A stretch of 45,541 bases of DNA from Prevotella sp. (lineage in GTDB: Bacteria; Bacteroidota; Bacteroidia; Bacteroidales; Bacteroidaceae): the NCBI GenBank assembly GCA_017645905.1, contig JAGCNO010000026.1, forward strand, positions 1 to 45,541. The letters are read 5' to 3'. How positions within the stretch are numbered: position 1 is the first letter of the stretch; every line of letters starts with the position of its first letter. The notes under the pieces were generated by a model that saw nothing but the letters and a program-made list of their open reading frames with translations, was not told where the DNA came from and searched no databases. Positions 40,878-45,541 of this stretch are shown here, in pieces. Position numbers and translations under genes: made by a program.

Positions 40878-43800
40878 GAATAAGCTTCGATGAGTTGGCG
40901 GAAAAGAGCGTTACGCCGCAATATCTGGGCGTTGCCAACCATTATCATCTGTTTTCTTGCCCTTGTGAGGGCCACGTTGAGCTTACGGTCTATGACGTGG
41001 CCTTGCTCATCAGTGTAGGTACTGGCAGCGAGGAAGTCCAGCTGGTAGACATGGCTCACGGCAAAGGAGTAGATGATGACGTCGCGCTGCGAACCCTGGA
41101 ACCGCTCTACGGTGTCAATGGAAATGTCGAGAAGCGGGGTTTCCAGTTCGGTACGAATGGCTGCAATCTGACTGCGGTATGGAACGATGACGCCCACGGT
41201 CTTGTTTGTGTCGAAGCGGTCGCCGTAGAAACGGTGAATACGACGAAGGAGGTCAGCGACAAGGCAAGCCTCAGATTCATTATCAGTCTTTAGGAACAGA
41301 ACACGGCGGCTCTTGAGCAGTTCGTCGAGAGAATCTTGTGCGGGAACATCGTATTCAAGACTTGTAGCCGTTTGGTGAGCTATGGGTACGGGCTGCAGAC
41401 GACCTTCGTAGAAATGCTGGCTGGGGAAGAGCGCCACGTCGGGATGCATACGGCCCTGATGGGTCAGCGTGCCGATAAACTGGCTACGGCCTTGGCTCAG
41501 CTCCCACTGATAGAGCCGCTGGAAGAGCGACTGCCGACAGTCAGTCAGGCCGATGGCACGTAGTTGCGGTTCGCTGACGGCAGAGTCATGTACATCCTGC
41601 TGCACCACGGCAGGCAGCTGCTTGTGGTCGCCGATAAGCACGAAGCGGTCTACGCAATCGCTGGCCAAGATTCCTATCAGGCCCGGCTCAAGTATCTGAG
41701 AAGCCTCGTCTACAACAGCCAACGAGAAATGCTTGATGTCAAAGATAAAGGGACGGGCCAGCAGCATCGACGTGGTGGAGACAATGATGGGAGTGTGCTC
41801 AAGGAGGGAACGCATGCCGTCAAGCGTTGGGTTTGCTGCGACAGAATCACAACAAACAGAACTGAGAAGGCGGTTCCTAAAACGCTGGTCGCAGGAGGCG
41901 GCATTGCCCAAACGCAGATAGTCGAAGCCGGCGTCTTCGAGCATGTCACAGATTTCATCCACAGCACGATTGGTGTAGGCGGTAAGAAGGAAGGAGGATT
42001 TTTGGGTGTTAGATACAAGTTCCTCCTGAACGATGAAACGCAGCGCCATCGAAGTCTTGCCCGTGCCGGGAGGGCCGACGAGGAGGAAATAGTCGTGGGC
42101 CTGGCTGATACGCAAGAGAACATCGTCGTAGTGGGGATTATAAGGTTGCGACAGAGCCGTAACAGACATGTCAGCCTGTGGCTCACGCTGCCCTAAGAGA
42201 AGTGCGCGGCGTGAGGGATCGGCGGTGGCAAACTGGAAGAGGCTGCGTATATTGCCCGCCGTGCCGGCATCGCTGCCGCCGGGCTCGATGGCCCAAGGGC
42301 GGTCGTTGTTGAAGATGGCATCGTTTTGCTGGCCGTCGGTGAGGATAACTGTGAGGTGACCGTCGGCAATTTCGCTCAGTGTGCCCTTGTAAAGAATTAC
42401 GCGGCGTACGTCGGGCTCGCCGTCGTACTGATAGAGGTAGACCAAGTCGCCACGACGGAAATTGGAAACAGGTGCGGGGATTGCAAATCCCCTTGAACAG
42501 AGCGTAATGACATCATAGCCGCCGTCGGGGTCGGTACGCTTGATGTCGCCGATGGTAAGGCCGAGGAAGATATTACCCGTCTCTATCTTCTCGTCGAGCG
42601 GCATGAGCCAGAGGTCGCTGGCGGCTCCGCTACTGTGGTGCAGACGCTGCTCGCTGCTACCCAGTCGGGCGGCTACCTGCTCACGGTAGACGAAGGTCAT
42701 CATACGCTCTACATAGAGGCGCTCTAAAGCGTTGAGAGATAAGAGTTGAGAGTTGAGAGATAAGAGTTCCGGGAGTATATAGCGATGAAAATAGCCGTCG
42801 CGGGGAACGTCCTTATAGATGGTGTCGGCATTGAGCAGCGGCAGGATGCGGGAAAAACCATCATGGGCGATAAGCAGCTCCGTGGCCACTATCTGGTTGC
42901 GCAGCTTCAGCGCTTCACGGAGCAGCGTGCGGTAGTAGTTCACGGAAAGCAGACCGCGCGAGGCCTCGTAGCGCGAATAGAGCAGACGGGTGTCTACCTC
43001 GCGGTCGCCCCGCTGGAAGTTATAGCGCAGGGTGGCGTAGTAGAGCAGCAGCTGCACGTAGTGAGCCTCCAACTGCAAACCGTGGCTGTCGTGGCTCTGA
43101 TATTCTATCTTCATGTTCTTGCCCGACTTCTGCTCCACGAGGAGGCTCATGTCGGTGGTCATCAGGTCAACGCGGCCCTGCAAGCCCAGCTGTTCGCAGA
43201 CGAACGAAGGCTCTAAGAGAAAGCCGCCGTGACCCTGGGCTTCAGCCTGGAGGATATCCACAGCCTCGGCAATATTTCCCATCTGTCGCTGGGCTTCCTG
43301 CTTGAACTTCACAGGGTCGAAGTCGGGACAGGCCAAGTAGCGCAGCACGTCCTCTCGGAAAGCTCGTTTTAGAGCGGAAGACAGCTGGGGTTGTTCTTCA
43401 GAACTATGAACTAATAAGTCGAGCGCCACTCCGGCGAAGTTACCGAGCAGGGCGGCCTGAGTGTTGACTCGGGGCTTCAGGCGGTTAAGCGTATAGAGAA
43501 GGGGATGATGGCCGTAAGAGGTGAAACAGGTGGCCAGGGAAGAAATATCGATGAGGAAGTCAGGCTCAACAATGATGATGGTGGGCGTTATTTGTGTTAA
43601 ATCTTCAGTAACGTGGCAGTCCAAGAGGTTTAGCTGCACGCCTGGACGGAGAATCTTGCGGAGGTAGGAAAAGTCGCGGCCCTGCTCCGTAGTGCCATAG
43701 TCGATGGTGATTTCGTCCTCTCCGGTGTCGGCCCAAATGGTGTTGTCGTCATGGTGCTGCACGATGCAACGGACGTAACGTTTGTTGATGCTGAGTCCTT

Positions 43801-44212
43801 TCTCTCGCTTACGGGGCGTTGACGGAAGCAGGCGACGCAGGCTGCCCGGCACGTCCTCATGGAAGACGGCGGAAATGAAGAGTGAGACGGCACGCACATC
43901 GTAGAGCCAGTCATTTGGGGACAGGGATTGCAAATTCCCTGAAACAGACGGAACGGCGGCACTACCGCCGTCTGTATGACGGGAGCAGTTGCGTCGTGCC
44001 GTCTGAATCTCCTGCCGCTCAGCATCGCTGATGCCCAGCCGCCGGCAAACGAAGTCCACCTGCGAAAAGAGGTTGCCAAAGGCCCCACGCTCATTACTGC
44101 ACCCCTTTGCCGCTGTCAGTGACAAAAGCTCGTGCAGCTGGCGCGAGGCCCATGGCGACAAATCGTCCAAGGCCAGTCGCTCACAGATGTCAAACAGTTC
44201 CTCAGCCTCCAT
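40874..44212 (-). CDS. Dna2-like nuclease-helicase (PD-(D/E)XK plus SF1B)
   Basis: The N-terminal half has a RecB-like nuclease (about residues 345-365, GRVDLMTTDMSLLVEQKSGK, with the D...ExK core). The C-terminal half is a Upf1/Dna2-type SF1B helicase: LLVGPPGTGKTS (Walker A, about residue 710), VVDEASQILEP (Walker B), IGDHKQLPAVV (motif III), TVERFQGSQRDVIIYSF (motif V) and NVALTRARKQ (motif VI). An obvious four-Cys iron-sulfur site as in eukaryotic Dna2 is not seen. The start at 44212 shares bases with the GH97 stop (TGATG). Residues about 91-96, 483-493 and 574-579 are encoded by repeats. Bacterial members of this fusion are little characterised; DNA end processing or defence is inference. 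Confidence 0.9.
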   Translation of the reverse strand: MEAEELFDICERLALDDLSPWASRQLHELLSLTAAKGCSNERGAFGNLFSQVDFVCRRLGISDAERQEIQTARRNCSRHTDGGSAAVPSVSGNLQSLSPNDWLYDVRAVSLFISAVFHEDVPGSLRRLLPSTPRKREKGLSINKRYVRCIVQHHDDNTIWADTGEDEITIDYGTTEQGRDFSYLRKILRPGVQLNLLDCHVTEDLTQITPTIIIVEPDFLIDISSLATCFTSYGHHPLLYTLNRLKPRVNTQAALLGNFAGVALDLLVHSSEEQPQLSSALKRAFREDVLRYLACPDFDPVKFKQEAQRQMGNIAEAVDILQAEAQGHGGFLLEPSFVCEQLGLQGRVDLMTTDMSLLVEQKSGKNMKIEYQSHDSHGLQLEAHYVQLLLYYATLRYNFQRGDREVDTRLLYSRYEASRGLLSVNYYRTLLREALKLRNQIVATELLIAHDGFSRILPLLNADTIYKDVPRDGYFHRYILPELLSLNSQLLSLNALERLYVERMMTFVYREQVAARLGSSEQRLHHSSGAASDLWLMPLDEKIETGNIFLGLTIGDIKRTDPDGGYDVITLCSRGFAIPAPVSNFRRGDLVYLYQYDGEPDVRRVILYKGTLSEIADGHLTVILTDGQQNDAIFNNDRPWAIEPGGSDAGTAGNIRSLFQFATADPSRRALLLGQREPQADMSVTALSQPYNPHYDDVLLRISQAHDYFLLVGPPGTGKTSMALRFIVQEELVSNTQKSSFLLTAYTNRAVDEICDMLEDAGFDYLRLGNAASCDQRFRNRLLSSVCCDSVAANPTLDGMRSLLEHTPIIVSTTSMLLARPFIFDIKHFSLAVVDEASQILEPGLIGILASDCVDRFVLIGDHKQLPAVVQQDVHDSAVSEPQLRAIGLTDCRQSLFQRLYQWELSQGRSQFIGTLTHQGRMHPDVALFPSQHFYEGRLQPVPIAHQTATSLEYDVPAQDSLDELLKSRRVLFLKTDNESEACLVADLLRRIHRFYGDRFDTNKTVGVIVPYRSQIAAIRTELETPLLDISIDTVERFQGSQRDVIIYSFAVSHVYQLDFLAASTYTDEQGHVIDRKLNVALTRARKQMIMVGNAQILRRNALFRQLIEAYS
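42476..42492. repeat. GGGGATT-GCA-AATCCCC palindrome in the helicase gene
   Basis: Perfect seven-base arms with a three-base loop, translated as part of RGFAIPA. Same class as 27723-27745. Confidence 0.75.
42733..42767. repeat. 7-bp-period tract in the helicase gene
   Basis: TGAGAGA, TAAGAGT, TGAGAGT, TGAGAGA, TAAGAGT. In frame; encodes LSLNSQLLSLN on the minus strand. Confidence 0.9.
43922..43941. repeat. CAGGGATTGCAAATTCCCTG palindrome in the helicase gene
   Basis: Imperfect palindrome of the GGGATT...AATCCC class, translated in frame within SVSGNLQSLSP. Confidence 0.65.
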
Positions 44213-45541
44213 CAATGGTTATTTGCAATGGAGGTAGAAGTGACGACAAAGGCGCCATTCTTGGGGATGCTGACGGCGATGCCTTTGGATTTGAAAACTA
44301 AGGTCTGGACTTTGCCGACGAGCAGGGCATCGTCGGAGTAGACAGTTATTTCTGAGCCTTTGTCGAAGAAGGGACTGAGGTCGAGCTTCGTCGTCACGGG
44401 CTGTTCCTGAGCATTGATGCCTACGACGTACCAATGGTTGCCAGCACGGCGTGCCATGATGACATATCGGCCGGGATAGCCGTCGATGAAGCGGGTCTCG
44501 TCCCAATTCGTGGGCACATCCTTCATGAACTCGACGGCCCATCCGGGAGCATCCTGCAGGTTATTAGGAGCCATGGCGAAGTGCTGCACGCTGCTTTGGA
44601 AGAGAACGGCCGTGGCGAGGGCGTAGACGTCGCTGGTGCGACGCGTGGTGCCGTGCTCATTGTCTTTGTTGTAGTGCTTGTTCAGCGTGGAGCCGCCGAA
44701 GTCCATCGACGCCACGGTGTTGCGGATGAAGGGATGTATGCAGGCGTTGAAGGCCTCAGCGTCGCAGGCTCCCTGACCGAAGTGCAGGTTCTCGCTGGCA
44801 AGGACGGCTTCGGCAGCCACGAAGTTGGGGTACATACGCTCCCAGCCGCGAGGCAGCGTGCAGCCGTGGAAAATGACCTGCAGGCCGAAGTCGTTGGCGT
44901 CGGTGAGGATGTCCTCATAGAACTGCATCATCGGCTGTTTGTCGCCGCCGAAGAAGTCGACCTTGATGCCGAGTATGCCGTTCTTCTGCATCCAGGCCAT
45001 CTCAGCTCGACGGGCAGCACTCTTGTCCAGCTTGTGACGCGGACCCTGCGGGGCATCGTTCCACGAGCCGTTGCTGTTATACCAGAGGAAGAGGCCAACG
45101 CCACGCGAACGGGCATAGCGTGACAGTTCCTCCATCTTCTCGTAGCCTATCTGCGTGTCCCAAAGGGCATCGACAAGCACTGAGCGCCAGCCCAAAGCGG
45201 CGGAGAAATCGATGTAGCGCTTCTGCTCGTCGAAGTTGCAGCTGGCATCCATACCGATAATCCACGACCAGGAGCCCTTGCCATAGTCATAGACCTTCGA
45301 GGGCTTATACTTCGGCTGCACGAGGTCATTGGCGATGGTCGTCTCAACGATGGGCTTCAGCGTAGTGCCGAGGGTGATGGTGCGCCAGGGTGTCTCACAG
45401 GGCAGACTTACGGCGGCCGTCGTCGAGCCATGGCCGTTCATCTCGCCCTCCTGGGGGAAGCCGATGCGGTAGAGAGACCCGCCATCGTTCATCAGCCGAC
45501 AGCCCACATAACCGCCGTCTGTGCCTGTCTCAGAAATGAGC
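44212..45541 (-). CDS. GH97 alpha-glycosidase (5' partial)
   Basis: The frame stays open to the right edge, so the N-terminal domain lies outside the window. The visible part is the GH97 barrel and C-terminal beta domain: GSWSWIIGMDASCNFDEQKR, GLFLWYNSNGSWND, GILGIKVDFFGGDKQ and MDFGGSTLNKHY. The Asp in KVDFFGGDKQ (nt 44956-44958) occupies the position of the retaining nucleophile seen in the GH97 alpha-galactosidase branch (BtGH97b), which suggests alpha-galactosidase rather than SusB-type alpha-glucosidase activity. The signal peptide is not visible; family members are usually periplasmic. The stop codon overlaps the helicase start. Confidence 0.88.
   Translation of the reverse strand, partial: LISETGTDGGYVGCRLMNDGGSLYRIGFPQEGEMNGHGSTTAAVSLPCETPWRTITLGTTLKPIVETTIANDLVQPKYKPSKVYDYGKGSWSWIIGMDASCNFDEQKRYIDFSAALGWRSVLVDALWDTQIGYEKMEELSRYARSRGVGLFLWYNSNGSWNDAPQGPRHKLDKSAARRAEMAWMQKNGILGIKVDFFGGDKQPMMQFYEDILTDANDFGLQVIFHGCTLPRGWERMYPNFVAAEAVLASENLHFGQGACDAEAFNACIHPFIRNTVASMDFGGSTLNKHYNKDNEHGTTRRTSDVYALATAVLFQSSVQHFAMAPNNLQDAPGWAVEFMKDVPTNWDETRFIDGYPGRYVIMARRAGNHWYVVGINAQEQPVTTKLDLSPFFDKGSEITVYSDDALLVGKVQTLVFKSKGIAVSIPKNGAFVVTSTSIANNH

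Overview
This is a chromosomal stretch from a member of the Bacteroidota, most likely a Prevotella-like gut or rumen organism. The evidence is TAnnTTTG promoters with an upstream TTTG about 20 bases away, A/T-rich translation starts without Shine-Dalgarno sites, secreted polysaccharide-degrading enzymes (GH98, GH31, GH97), and C-terminal dockerin-like repeats on several secreted proteins. I found no transposase, integrase, phage, CRISPR or rRNA gene. One tRNA gene (Val, TAC) is present.

Layout. 1-8253 (+): three secreted dockerin-like proteins: a large carbohydrate-binding protein cut by the left edge, a GH98 hydrolase and a CotH-type secreted kinase. 8443-16685 (-): lipid A acyltransferase, small lipoprotein, a 1610-residue lipoprotein with a long leader, then asnS. 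16766-21589 (-): purB-rluB(-asnS) and a sensor kinase-rluA pair. 21688-21762 (+): tRNA-Val. 21816-29867 (-): apparent operon of a dockerin-like secreted protein, mfd and GH31. 30258-37931: GT2 glycosyltransferase, nadC, flotillin-obgE, S41 protease and an NrnA-like DHH phosphoesterase. 38164-40877 (+): purD, a membrane protein and a YqaA/DedA protein. 40874-45541 (-): GH97 (cut by the right edge), translationally coupled to a Dna2-like nuclease-helicase.

The most striking content is several classes of small repeat that run through both intergenic DNA and genes. (1) Five arrays of four 22-bp units, in two related sequence families, all intergenic. Three lie next to purB, nadC and purD, with the motif on the same strand relative to each gene. 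(2) REP/BIME-like G/C-rich hairpins, single or as inverted pairs. One is a perfect 55-bp inverted repeat inside mfd and one a perfect 40-bp inverted repeat in the nrnA leader. (3) At least nine tracts with a strict 7-bp period but a different sequence at each site, several of them in frame inside essential genes (mfd, purD, rluA, the helicase). (4) Short GGGGATT...AATCCCC palindromes, also in frame. mfd alone carries five such insertions. Two signal peptides (the CotH protein and the dockerin-like protein at 29867) appear to be built partly from repeat sequence.

Functionally the window mixes housekeeping (purine synthesis, NAD synthesis, translation, ribosome modification, DNA repair) with extracellular glycan degradation. 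The secreted proteins share dockerin-like C-termini, but no cohesin-bearing partner is visible here.
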